Part shown: positions 37,271-45,482 of the stretch, piece after piece
Position numbering within the stretch: position 1 is the stretch's first letter
Layout: every line of letters begins with the position of its first letter
The notes under the pieces: generated by a model
The model's database searches: none
The model's input: the letters and a program-made list of their open reading frames with translations, nothing else
What the model was told of the DNA's origin: nothing
Made by a program: the position numbers and the translations under genes
DNA from: AP-15 sp963701815
Lineage (GTDB): Bacteria > Pseudomonadota > Alphaproteobacteria > ATCC43930 > CGMCC-115725
Reading direction: 5' to 3'
DNA length: 64,000 nucleotides
Assembly: GCA_963701815.1 (NCBI GenBank)
Contig: CAVPBN010000033.1
Span: forward strand, 62,001 to 126,000

Positions 37271-38264
37271 TCAGAAATGACGATAGCCCGCGCTCTCGAC
37301 CTTGATCGCCCGGCCGTCGAAATCGACGAGCCGCACCTCTGCTCCCGGCTCGATCCGGCCGATCGGCGTGATCGGCAGGCCGAGGCGGGAGGATAATTCG
37401 GCGATCGCCGGCGCCGCGGCCGGGGGTGCGGCGAACAGCAATTCGTAATCGTCGCCGCCGACGGCGAGGCGCGGCCGGATGCCGGGCTCGACCGCAACGA
37501 CGGCCCGTGTCGCCGGCGACAAGGGGAGCGCGGCCAGTTCGATCACCGCGGCAAGGTGCGAGGTCTCGCAGATATGCCCGAGATCGGCGAGAAGACCATC
37601 GGAGACATCGATCATCGCATGCGCGACCCCGGAGAGCAGCGGTCCCAATGATGACGCGCGGCTCAGGAAGCTGGAAGCGGGCGATCAGCGCCGCGCGATG
37701 CTCGGGTTTCAGACCGGGATAGGCGCCGCGCAGCACGCCGAGCCCGAGAAACGCATCGCCGATCGTGCCGGAAACCCAGACGATGTCTCCCGCACGCGCG
37801 CCGCTGCGGCGGACCTCCGTCCCGGCGGCGATTTCGCCGATCGCGGTCAGGGAGAGAGCCGCCGGCCCCGGCGTCGCGACCGAATCCCCGCCCAACAGCG
37901 CGACCCCGAAACGGCGCTGGTCCTCGGCGAGGCCGCGGGCAAAGCCGGCGACCCACTCGGCGCCGAGTTCGGCCGGCAACGCCGTCGTCAGCAGGTAGTG
38001 CAACGGCCGGGCCGCCATCGCCGCCAAATCCGACAAATTGACCCGCAACAGCTTTCTGGCGACGAGATCGGGCGGGTCGTCCGGCAGGTAGTGCACGCCG
38101 GCCACCATCGCGTCGGCGGTCAGCACCAGTCGGCGCCCGGCCGGGCAGTCGATCAGTGCCGCGTCGTCGAGCAGGTCCAGCCCGCCCGGGCCGGCCAGCG
38201 GGGCAAAAAAGCGGCGGATGCGCTCGAATTCGCCGATCGGAGCTTGATCCGGTGGCGCCGCCAT
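37271..38264 (-). CDS. thiL: Thiamine-monophosphate kinase ThiL (frameshifted near 37650)
   Basis: Phosphorylates thiamine monophosphate to the active diphosphate. The N-terminal part reads GGLDLLDDAALIDCPAGRRLVLTADAMVAGVHY, with metal-binding Asp residues, then VARKLLRVNLSDLAAMAARP and VALLGGDSVAT. The C-terminal part is in another frame: HAMIDVSDGLLADLGHI and AVGGDDYELLFA. One extra base near 37650 separates them, after PEPRV. The gene lies 6 bases after nusB, in the nusB-thiL arrangement common in proteobacteria. Confidence 0.88.
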
Positions 38265-38270
38265 CGGCGG

Positions 38271-38786
38271 CTACATCTCGGCCGCGCGCAAGGTGCGGCC
38301 GAGCCGATCGAGCACGCCGTTGGCGAGACCCGGCTCCTTGCCGTCGAAAAAGGCATAGGCGACGGCGGTGTATTCGCTGATCGACACCCGCGCCGGGACA
38401 TCGTGCCGATGCACCAGCTCATAAACCCCGGCGCGCAGGATCGCGCGCAACACCGCGTCGAGCCGCGCCAAAGGCCAGTCCTCGACCAGCGACGCCGAGA
38501 TGTCGCTGTCGAGCCGCTCCCGGTCGGCGGCCGCGCCGCGGACGATGTCGGAAAAAAACTGCGGATCGGCCTCGCCCAGCTGATCGTGGTCGATTTCCTG
38601 GCCGAAATGATGCCGGGCGAACTCGCGCACAACCGATTCGGGCTCGATCTCCGGGTTCAGTTCGAGCTGATAGAGCGCCTGCACGGCGGCGAGCCGGGCG
38701 ACGCTGCGCCGGCCGCCTCCGCCGCGCTGACCGCTGCCGCGCGGAACGTAATTCGCGGCGCCCGCCTCGCTGCCTGCCGCCGGCAT
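38271..38786 (-). CDS. nusB: Transcription antitermination factor NusB
   Basis: 171 residues, all helical. N-terminal arginine-rich RRSVARLAAVQALYQLE is the RNA-binding end; VEDWPLARLDAVLRAILRAGVYEL and VSISEYTAVAYAFFDGKEPGLANGVLD are diagnostic of NusB. Acts with NusE on boxA RNA in rRNA antitermination. It sits between ribH and thiL on one transcript, as in many bacteria. Confidence 0.92.
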   Translation of the reverse strand: MPAAGSEAGAANYVPRGSGQRGGGGRRSVARLAAVQALYQLELNPEIEPESVVREFARHHFGQEIDHDQLGEADPQFFSDIVRGAAADRERLDSDISASLVEDWPLARLDAVLRAILRAGVYELVHRHDVPARVSISEYTAVAYAFFDGKEPGLANGVLDRLGRTLRAAEM

Positions 38787-38788
38787 CG

Positions 38789-39238
38789 CTACCCGCCCGC
38801 CGGCGGGAAGCGCCGCTGCAACTCGATGATCGCCAGGCAGGCGCGCACGGCCGCGCCGCCGTGGTCGCGGCGGCCGGGCGCGGCGCGGACCAGCGCCTGG
38901 GCTTCGTTCTCGACCGTCAATATGCCGTAGCCGATCGCGAGCCGGTCGCGCACCGCCAGTTCTTGCAACCCGCGCGCGCTCTCGGCGCAGATGTGGTCGT
39001 AATGCGTGGTCTCGCCGCGGATCACGCAGCCGAGCGCGACATAGCCGTCAAAGCGCGGGCCGGCCAGGGCGACGACGCCGATCGCCGCCGGGATCTCGAA
39101 CGCTCCCGGCACGCTGATCTGTTCATGGGTGGCGCCGGCGACGGTCAGCGCACGCTCGGCGCCGCGCCGCAATTCGTCGGAGATGTGCGCGTAATAGCGC
39201 GCCTCGACAAGCAGCAGATGCGGCGGTTTGGCGTTCAT
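38789..39238 (-). CDS. ribH: 6,7-dimethyl-8-ribityllumazine synthase
   Basis: 149 residues. Condenses the ribitylamino-uracil with dihydroxybutanone phosphate, the step before riboflavin synthase. Motifs: ISVPGAFEIPAAIGVVA, VALGCVIRGETTHYDHIC (catalytic His) and YGILTVENEAQAL. Its start overlaps the ribE stop (39235-39238). Confidence 0.93.
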   Translation of the reverse strand: MNAKPPHLLLVEARYYAHISDELRRGAERALTVAGATHEQISVPGAFEIPAAIGVVALAGPRFDGYVALGCVIRGETTHYDHICAESARGLQELAVRDRLAIGYGILTVENEAQALVRAAPGRRDHGGAAVRACLAIIELQRRFPPAGG

Positions 39239-39840
39239 GGCGTCGGCGGACCCTCCCGCGCCGCCATCAGGCGCGCGACATAGCGGGCGATCATGTCGAT
39301 TTCGAGGTTCAGCCGCTGCCCGGGTTGCGCCGCGCCGAAACCGGTGCAGGCGAGCGTGTGCGGGATGATGTTGACGCCGAAATGGCCGCCCGAAACCTCG
39401 TTGACGGTCAGGCTGACCCCGTCGAGAGCGACCGAGCCCTTGGGCGCGATAAAACCCATCAACGCATCGGGAGCGGCAAAGACAAATCGAACCAACTCGG
39501 CCTCGGGCCGCCGCTCGACGATCCGGGCGATGCCGTCGACATGGCCGGAGACAAGGTGCCCACCGAGTTCATCGCCGAGACGCAGCGATTTTTCGAGATT
39601 GACCGCCGTCCCCTCGCGCCACTCGCCGATCGTCGTGCGCGCCACCGTCTCGGCCGAGGCCTGGGCGGTGAACGCCCCCGGCTCGACGGCGATGGCCGTC
39701 AGACATGCGCCCGAGCAGGCGATCGAGGCGCCGATCGGGATCGCCGCGGTGTCGAACCGGGTGGCGATGGTCAATTCGACCAGTTCGCCGCGGCGCAGGC
39801 GGCGGACCTGTCCGAGATCGGTGACGATGCCGGTAAACAT
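39235..39840 (-). CDS. ribE: Riboflavin synthase alpha subunit
   Basis: 201 residues made of two lumazine-binding repeats: MFTGIVTDLGQV, GASIACSGACLTAIAV, LGGHLVSGHVDG, then the second repeat GSVALDGVSLTVNEV and IPHTLACTGFG. Converts two lumazine molecules to riboflavin plus the pyrimidine. ribH, nusB and thiL follow. No FMN riboswitch could be recognised upstream. Confidence 0.93.
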   Translation of the reverse strand: MFTGIVTDLGQVRRLRRGELVELTIATRFDTAAIPIGASIACSGACLTAIAVEPGAFTAQASAETVARTTIGEWREGTAVNLEKSLRLGDELGGHLVSGHVDGIARIVERRPEAELVRFVFAAPDALMGFIAPKGSVALDGVSLTVNEVSGGHFGVNIIPHTLACTGFGAAQPGQRLNLEIDMIARYVARLMAAREGPPTP

Positions 39841-40020
39841 GCGGCCCAGCCTACGAGCCCGGCCGACGATTTGCCAGCCGCGTTTCGTGCTGGTGCATGG
39901 CCGTCATGCCGAATGGCGCAGAGGAGGGCCGCCCGGTCCCTCCGGCGCCGGTTGCTTCTCTGCGGCAAGCGCAGGACCGGCCGCGCCCTCGCCGGCCGGC
40001 AACCACGCTGTAGTTGGGGA

Positions 40021-40923
40021 TTAGGCCGCGCTCGCCACTTTTTTGCCGACGGTACGGTCGTAGTCCTCCCACAGCAGCCGGCAGATCGTGCCCGGGGTGA
40101 AGCGGTGGTGGCCGTGCTCGCCGATGATCTCGCCGACCGGCGTCACCTCGGCGGCCGAGCCGGTCAGAAACACCTCCTCGGCCTTGGCCAGTTCTTCGGG
40201 CATGATCGCACGCTCGACGATCTTGATGCCGCGCTTTCGGGCGAGGCCGATCACGGTCTGGCGGGTGATCCCGTTCAGAAAGCAATCCGGCGTCGGGGTG
40301 TGCAGTTCGCCGTCGATGACCAGAAAGATGTTGGCCCCGGTACCCTCGGCGAGCCGGCCGCGCCAATCGAGCATCAGCGCGTCGTCGCAGCCGGCGGCCT
40401 CGGCGATGTGCTTGGACATTGTGCAGATCATATAGAGCCCGGCCGCCTTGGCCTGGGTCGGAGCGGTATCGGGCGCGGGGCGCTTCCACGGCGCCCATTT
40501 CATGCGGATGCCCTTGGCCCGCGCCTCGGGCGAGAAATAGGCCGGCCAGTCCCAGGCGGCGAGCGCCAGATGGATCTTTGTCGCCTGCGCCGAGACGCCC
40601 ATCATCTCGGCCCCGCGCCAGGCGATCGGTCGGACGTAGCCGTCGACGATATGGTTGGCGGCGATCAGTTCGCGGGTTGCCGCCGCCAGATCGTCCATCC
40701 CGGCCGGCACCTCGAAACCGAGGATCCGCGCCGAGTTCAACAGCCGCTCGCTGTGATCGTCGAGCCGGAAGACGCTGCCGTTATAGACCCGCTCGCCCTC
40801 GAAGACGCAGCTGGCGTAGTGCAGGCCGTGGCTCAGCACATGCAATTTGGCATCGCGCCACGGGACGAGGCGGCCGTCGTACCAGATAAAGCCGTCGCGG
40901 TCGTCGAACGGAACCATGGACAT
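40021..40923 (-). CDS. ilvE: Branched-chain amino acid aminotransferase
   Basis: 300 residues, PLP fold type IV. Transfers amino groups for valine, leucine and isoleucine. Features: HVLSHGLHYASCVFEGERVY, PLP lysine in PTQAKAAGLYM, then DDALMLDWRGRLAEGTGANIFLV and RQTVIGLARKRGI. ATG 40923 is used. Divergent from a MarR regulator that may control it. An intact gene in a window where several biosynthetic genes are frameshifted. Confidence 0.92.
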   Translation of the reverse strand: MSMVPFDDRDGFIWYDGRLVPWRDAKLHVLSHGLHYASCVFEGERVYNGSVFRLDDHSERLLNSARILGFEVPAGMDDLAAATRELIAANHIVDGYVRPIAWRGAEMMGVSAQATKIHLALAAWDWPAYFSPEARAKGIRMKWAPWKRPAPDTAPTQAKAAGLYMICTMSKHIAEAAGCDDALMLDWRGRLAEGTGANIFLVIDGELHTPTPDCFLNGITRQTVIGLARKRGIKIVERAIMPEELAKAEEVFLTGSAAEVTPVGEIIGEHGHHRFTPGTICRLLWEDYDRTVGKKVASAA

Positions 40924-40995
40924 CAGCGTCTTCCTCGCGCCAATCGGCCCGGCCGGTCCGCCGCACGGCGTGACCGGCCCTCCCTGTTGAAACTA

Positions 40996-41045
40996 TATAA
41001 TCACGTTGCGGTCCGGGTGATACCGAATGTGGCGAGATAAGTCAA
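40996..41045. promoter_or_regulatory. Candidate divergent promoters for ilvE and marR
   Basis: On the minus strand TTGACT (41045-41040), a 17-base spacer and TATCAC (41022-41017) form a plausible promoter for ilvE. On the plus strand a perfect TATAAT at 40996-41001 lies 46 bases before the marR start, though its -35 partner is poor. An AAC-N11-GTT imperfect dyad covers the TATAAT and could be a MarR operator. Confidence 0.35.
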
Positions 41046-41046
41046 T

Positions 41047-41565
41047 ATGGCTGACATAGATATTCCGGGCGACGCGCTGTTTCCGGGCGAGGCGGAAATC
41101 CGGCACGGGATCGAACTGCTGTTCTTCGCCTACCGCGACTTTACCGCCGAGCCGGACGCGATCCTGGCGCGGCATGGTTTCGGGCGCGCCCATCATCGCG
41201 TCATCCATTTCGTCGGACGCCACCCTTCGATGACGGTCAGCGAGTTGCTCGGCATCCTGCGCATCACCAAGCAAAGCCTCAGTCGGGTCCTCGGCCAGCT
41301 GGTGCGCCAGGGCTTCATCGTACGGCAACCCGGCCCGCACGACCGGCGGCAGCGCCGGCTCGATCTCGCGCCCAAGGGGCGGGAGCTCGAACGCCAATTG
41401 TCGGAACCGCAGCGGGCCCGCATCGCCGGCGCCTATCGCCGCGCCGGGAGCCAGGCGGTCGCGGGGTTCCGCGAGGTCCTGCTCGGGGTCATCGCCGACG
41501 AAGAAGACCGGCGCCGCTTTGTTGCTGCGGGCCGGCCGGGCGGCGACGAACAGCCGCTCCGATAG
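41047..41565 (+). CDS. MarR-family transcriptional regulator
   Basis: 172 residues. Winged helix of the MarR type: RAHHRVIHFVGRHPSMTVSELLGILRITKQSLSRVLGQLVRQGFI, then wing with PHDRRQRRLDLAPKGRELE. The DRR wing motif is intact. Divergently arranged with ilvE, suggesting local regulation of it, though the ligand is unknown. Confidence 0.88.
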   Translation: MADIDIPGDALFPGEAEIRHGIELLFFAYRDFTAEPDAILARHGFGRAHHRVIHFVGRHPSMTVSELLGILRITKQSLSRVLGQLVRQGFIVRQPGPHDRRQRRLDLAPKGRELERQLSEPQRARIAGAYRRAGSQAVAGFREVLLGVIADEEDRRRFVAAGRPGGDEQPLR

Positions 41566-41606
41566 TCGCGCCGACGCCGGCCCGGCGCCCAAACGGCCCC
41601 CGGCTT

Positions 41607-42737
41607 TCACCGGCGCAGCGCCGCCGTCGTCAGCCTGATGAAGCCGTCCATCGCTGCCGGGTCGGTCCAACGCAGCACCGCGACGAGATCGTTCTCGGGA
41701 TCGATCCAGGTCAGGTTGCCGCCGGCGCCGCGGGCGCACCAGCTGCGTGCCGAGGCGCTCGGATAAAGCGCGCGGCCGGTGTTGAGCCACCACAGATATC
41801 CGTATTGCGGGTAGAGCTCGCACGGCGTCAGCATTTGCTCGATCCACGCTTCCGAAAGGATGCGCCGGCCGGCCCACACCCCGCGCCGCAGCATCAACAA
41901 GCCGATGCGGGCCTGGTCGCGTGCATCGATAAAGACGCCGCCGCCCCAATGACCGCCGCCCGAGACCGATTGCACCCGCCGCCCTTCGATCTCGACCCAG
42001 GAGTTGCGATAGCCGTGCCACTCCCAATCGGGCGAGGCGCCGATCGGGTCCATCACCAACTCGCGAAAGATTTCGGGCAAGGGCCGCCGCCACAACCGCA
42101 GCAGCGCGAGGCTCAGCCGATTGACCCGGACATCGTTGTATTCCCAGAAGCCGCCCGGCGGATGGAGATCGCGATGGGTGCCCTTCGGCGCCCGGCTCGG
42201 ACGACCGCCGACTGCCCGATTGCGGTCGACGAGGTCCGGCTTGTCCCACAGCACTCCTTCCCATTCCGAGGTCTGCTGCAACAGATGGCGCCAGGTGATC
42301 GCGTCATTGTGCGGCGGGTCGAAGCCGCCATCGTCGATGGTGTCTCGGACCTTCTGATCCGGGCTGCGGATCAGCCCACGATCGAAGGCGAGACCGGCGA
42401 GGATCGACAGATAGCTCTTGGCGACGCTGAAGGTCATGTCGACCTGGCCGGTATCGCCCCACTCGGCGACGATCGTACCGCCGCGCAACAACAGACCGTT
42501 TGGCCCGCCGCGCGGCCGCACCGGCCCGAGCGTCTCGTTCCACGGCGGGGCTTCGCCGAAATCGCCGGTCACCATCAGGGCGAGGTCCCGCTGCCACGGC
42601 GTCTCGTGCCGGGCGGCGTGGTCGGCAGCCGCGGCGATGGCGGCGTCATCGAACCCCGCTTCGGCAGGCGGGCGGCGCGGCCAATTGCCGGGATAGGGCG
42701 GGGGGAAGCGGCTCGCAGGCGGCACGGCTGGGTCCAT
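41607..42737 (-). CDS. Serine hydrolase, beta-lactamase family (class C-like)
   Basis: 376 residues. Catalytic SxxK is in TFSVAKSYLS; the YxN element is present as EYNDVRVN; further family parts include PDQKVRDTIDDGGFDPPHNDAITWRHLLQQTSEW and GGGHWGGGVFIDARDQARIGLLML. No signal peptide is apparent from ATG 42737, so probably cytoplasmic or an esterase-type member rather than a secreted beta-lactamase. Convergent with marR and divergent from tatA. Confidence 0.8.
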   Translation of the reverse strand: MDPAVPPASRFPPPYPGNWPRRPPAEAGFDDAAIAAAADHAARHETPWQRDLALMVTGDFGEAPPWNETLGPVRPRGGPNGLLLRGGTIVAEWGDTGQVDMTFSVAKSYLSILAGLAFDRGLIRSPDQKVRDTIDDGGFDPPHNDAITWRHLLQQTSEWEGVLWDKPDLVDRNRAVGGRPSRAPKGTHRDLHPPGGFWEYNDVRVNRLSLALLRLWRRPLPEIFRELVMDPIGASPDWEWHGYRNSWVEIEGRRVQSVSGGGHWGGGVFIDARDQARIGLLMLRRGVWAGRRILSEAWIEQMLTPCELYPQYGYLWWLNTGRALYPSASARSWCARGAGGNLTWIDPENDLVAVLRWTDPAAMDGFIRLTTAALRR

Positions 42738-42860
42738 CAGGCTTGACTTTCTGGGGATTCGCACGACTTTCGTACTATCACAGCATGACGCGCGCCAGCC
42801 GACAATGCGGCGCTGTCGCGTGCTGGGATGGCGTTCGATCAGCCTGCCGGGGTCGTTGCG

Positions 42861-43103
42861 ATGGGTTCCTTCAGCTTGATGCACTGGATCGTGGTTTTGG
42901 CCATCATCCTGATTTTGTTCGGCGCCGGAAAGCTGCCGCGGGTCATGGGCGATTTTGCCAAGGGCATCAAGGCGTTCAAGGCCGGCATGAAAGAAGAGGA
43001 CGAGACCGACATGCCGCCGCCGGCTCAGGTCCCGCCGCCCGTCGCCGCGACCCATGCGGGCGAGCAGGTCGGCGTCGCCGATCGCCCGCGCGAGCACGTC
43101 TGA
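42861..43103 (+). CDS. tatA: Twin-arginine translocase subunit TatA
   Basis: 80 residues. One membrane helix with hinge and amphipathic helix: MGSFSLMHWIVVLAIILILFG, then GKLPRVMGDFAKGIKAFKAGM. A short Pro-rich acidic tail follows. Pore-forming unit for folded-protein export. tatB and tatC are not next to it. ATG 42861 is chosen because it begins the known TatA core; an upstream in-frame ATG would add 11 unlikely residues. Confidence 0.9.
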   Translation: MGSFSLMHWIVVLAIILILFGAGKLPRVMGDFAKGIKAFKAGMKEEDETDMPPPAQVPPPVAATHAGEQVGVADRPREHV

Positions 43104-43268
43104 ACCATCGCGATTATCGGCGGCGCGCCTGAGCGCCGCTAAAGACGCACAGCCGACAGGCCGCCTCCCAGCGGTATGTACCAGACATCGGCACCCATCC
43201 CTCTTTTTCCGTCGCCCTCGAAAAGCGGGGTCGAGGGCCCCCATACGCAGTGCTTGCCCGCCCCTGGG

Positions 43269-43286
43269 TGCCCGCTTTCACGGGCA
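43269..43286. repeat. REP-like palindrome
   Basis: TGCCCG, loop CTTTCA, CGGGCA: a 6-bp stem inside a longer segment (CTGGGTGCCCGCTTTCACGG and CATGACG after it) that looks like the short palindromic intergenic repeats common in alphaproteobacterial genomes. Only one copy was noticed here. Confidence 0.5.
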
Positions 43287-43456
43287 TGACGATAATTGTG
43301 CGTGGTGCGTATCTTGACCTGTCTTTGCGACCCGCGGGCCTGACCCGCGGGGAAGCCATCTCGACGCGGACCTGCCAGGGAGCAAGCGTCTGGTTTGCAC
43401 CACTAGCAGCCGCCAGAATCCGAGAATTAAACCAGATCCATATCTGATCTTGCGTA

Positions 43457-43485
43457 TTGTTGTATTTAAAGGTATCCTTTAATTG
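43457..43485 (+). promoter_or_regulatory. Candidate promoter with operator-like palindrome
   Basis: TTGTTG (43457-43462), 17-base spacer, TAATTG (43480-43485). The spacer and -10 edge hold TTAAAGG-TAT-CCTTTAA (43466-43482), a perfect 7-bp inverted repeat placed where a repressor would block RNA polymerase. Upstream of the 43515 gene by 30 bases. Confidence 0.4.
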
Positions 43486-43514
43486 TTACGATTAACTTAA
43501 CGGGCGAAGCGGTC

Positions 43515-43955
43515 ATGAAATTAGGGTTAACATTGATGGCTCTCCTGCTGACCACAAGGGCCGCCGCAGCCGCTACTACTCCGACGGTGTGGCAGGGGGA
43601 TGTGTTTTTTACAGCAGTGTCGAGTACTTGTACGACTGATGGTATTGCTTCCGTAGGCGGCTTCAACGAAATCGTCTATCGACCCGACCTCGTCTTTGGT
43701 GAGTCGCCCGAAGCATTGTCATTGATAACGACGCGATCCGCATATCTGCTCGAAGCGCCGTCGGGGAAAACCTTGCGCACCCGCAACGCCACTGCCGATG
43801 TTACGTTGCTCAGCTCACGAGCGGATGTCATCCTCGGCACAACCACGGTAACCCTCAAATTCAAGCCTGCAAAAATTACCGCGACGACTCCCGTCGTGCA
43901 GATTTCGGGGACGATCAACAACCTGTTCAATACGCCGGCTGCAACGTCACGATAG
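43515..43955 (+). CDS. Secreted protein of unknown function
   Basis: 146 residues. Signal peptide MKLGLTLMALLLTTRAAAA. The mature part is Thr/Ser-rich and looks beta-structured (TTPTVWQGDVFFTAVSSTC, then GGFNEIVYRPDLVF, ITTRSAYLLEAP, VVQISGTINNLF). Lower GC and different codon use than neighbours, with AT-rich upstream DNA, which suggests later acquisition. No family recognised. Confidence 0.65.
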   Translation: MKLGLTLMALLLTTRAAAAATTPTVWQGDVFFTAVSSTCTTDGIASVGGFNEIVYRPDLVFGESPEALSLITTRSAYLLEAPSGKTLRTRNATADVTLLSSRADVILGTTTVTLKFKPAKITATTPVVQISGTINNLFNTPAATSR

Positions 43956-44195
43956 ACGCCGTCTTGGGTATTCGGCCCGATTAACAGCGGCCGCGACGAC
44001 CTCCGCGACGGCGATCGAGTTGGTCTTAACCGCGTTATTCGGGCGTGGTCCGGCGTCGCCGCACCGTTGTCGATTGCCGTCATGCAACGCGGTCGCCGAT
44101 CTTGCGATATCGCGTCGTCGCGCTGGCGCCGTGCCGCGCCGCAGGTTATGTGATCGCCCTCGTGAGCCGAATACGCTGAGGGGTACGCAGCGACC

Positions 44196-45044
44196 ATGCG
44201 ACGTTTCGAGGGCACCGACAGCTATGTTGCGACGCCGGACCTGCAGGTCGCGGTCAACGCCGCGATCGCGCTCGAACGGCCGCTGCTGGTCAAGGGCGAG
44301 CCCGGCACCGGCAAGACGATCCTCGCGCATGAGGTGGCCCAAGGCATCGCCAGGGACCTGATCACCTGGCACATCAAATCGACGACCAAGGCGCAGCAGG
44401 GGCTCTACGAATACGACGCGGTGTCGCGGCTGCGCGACGGCCAGCTCGGCGACGAACGGGTGCACGACATCGGCAATTACATCGTGCCCGGCAAGCTGTG
44501 GCAGGCGTTCGAGGCCGACGAAGCGCCGGTGCTGCTGATCGACGAGATCGACAAGGCCGACATCGAATTTCCCAACGATCTGCTGCTCGAACTCGACCGG
44601 ATGGAGTTCTACGTCTACGAAACACGCCGCACGATCCAGGCGCGCCATCGTCCGGTCGTCATCATCACCTCGAACAATGAAAAGGAATTGCCGGACGCGT
44701 TTTTGCGTCGTTGCTTTTTTCATTACATCCGCTTTCCCGACCGCGAGACGATGGTCAGGATCGTCGACGTGCATTTTCCGGGTCTGAAGCACGATCTGGT
44801 GCATGAGGCTTTGACGATTTTCTTCGATATCCGCGACGTGCCCGGGCTGAAGAAAAAGCCGTCGACTTCCGAACTTCTCGATTGGATCAAATTGCTGCTG
44901 GTCGAGGACATCTCGCCCGAAACCTTGCGCACCCGCGACCCGGCCAAGCTGATCCCGCCATTGCACGGCGCCCTCTTGAAGAACGAGCAGGATGTGCACC
45001 TGTTCGAGCGCCTGGCCTTCCTGCACCGCCGCGAGGGACGGTGA
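44196..45044 (+). CDS. MoxR-family AAA+ ATPase
   Basis: 282 residues. Walker A GEPGTGKT, Walker B VLLIDEIDKAD, sensor ITSNNEKELPDAFLRRCFFHYI. These ATPases act with VWA-domain proteins as metal-insertion or complex-assembly chaperones; the closest type by look is CoxD-like. Its VWA partner is two genes downstream, separated by a small gene. It ends 23 bases before that gene. Confidence 0.9.
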   Translation: MRRFEGTDSYVATPDLQVAVNAAIALERPLLVKGEPGTGKTILAHEVAQGIARDLITWHIKSTTKAQQGLYEYDAVSRLRDGQLGDERVHDIGNYIVPGKLWQAFEADEAPVLLIDEIDKADIEFPNDLLLELDRMEFYVYETRRTIQARHRPVVIITSNNEKELPDAFLRRCFFHYIRFPDRETMVRIVDVHFPGLKHDLVHEALTIFFDIRDVPGLKKKPSTSELLDWIKLLLVEDISPETLRTRDPAKLIPPLHGALLKNEQDVHLFERLAFLHRREGR

Positions 45045-45067
45045 CGGCACCCAATGGGAAGCGAAAC

Positions 45068-45439
45068 ATGAAGGCAGGCAATCTCGCCTCGGCATCATTC
45101 GAAGCGGCTGGGTCCGAGGATATCTTCGAAATGACCAATCTGTCGCCTCGCATGACCGGCCTGCCCATGTCCGTATGGGTGAGCCCGCGCGGCAATGCGC
45201 GACATGATGTACGAATCAAGGTGAACATGACCCATGGGCGGCAAATGAATATCGACAATACCGCCGTTGTCGCCGTTCGCCCGTCGCCGCGGGTGATTGC
45301 AGGTCACCTTACTACGGACGACCAGCGCGTCGTCGCTGAATGGATCGCACTCAACGCTGCCGCCATCATAGAATACTGGGATGAAATGCTCGACACCGAC
45401 CAGCTTCTAGAGAGGTTAACGCGGCTTCCGCAAAAATGA
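45068..45439 (+). CDS. Small protein of unknown function (DUF4160-like tail)
   Basis: 123 residues, no signal peptide. Middle part GLPMSVWVSPRGNARHDVRIKVNMTHG, end part TTDDQRVVAEWIALNAAAIIEYWDEMLDTDQLLERL, a helical tail of the kind seen in small DUF4160-like proteins (W..LN...I..YW...). Inserted between the MoxR ATPase and its VWA partner, genes that are normally adjacent. It could be an accessory or a passenger such as half of a toxin-antitoxin pair; nothing here proves either. Confidence 0.55.
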   Translation: MKAGNLASASFEAAGSEDIFEMTNLSPRMTGLPMSVWVSPRGNARHDVRIKVNMTHGRQMNIDNTAVVAVRPSPRVIAGHLTTDDQRVVAEWIALNAAAIIEYWDEMLDTDQLLERLTRLPQK

Positions 45440-45482
45440 CGCTTACACGGTGGTTGGTTTGTCGGATTAAGCGGGCTTAGTT

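Larger units (their letters stand above)
43104..43514. other. Intergenic stretch with repeat-like elements and a promoter
   Basis: 411 bases. It holds a palindromic REP-like element at 43269-43286, a 10-bp direct repeat GACCCGCGGG at 43329-43338 and 43342-43351, and, towards the end, an abrupt AT-rich part (about 43430-43500) with the promoter for the next gene. Confidence 0.5.

Noticed and set aside
39841..40020. Possible FMN riboswitch before ribE
   Set aside because: The stretch is 180 bases and GC-rich, but the conserved RFN element sequence is not visible.
43329..43351. Tandem GACCCGCGGG as the start of a repeat array
   Set aside because: Only two copies are present; it is more likely a chance GC repeat in an intergenic palindrome region.
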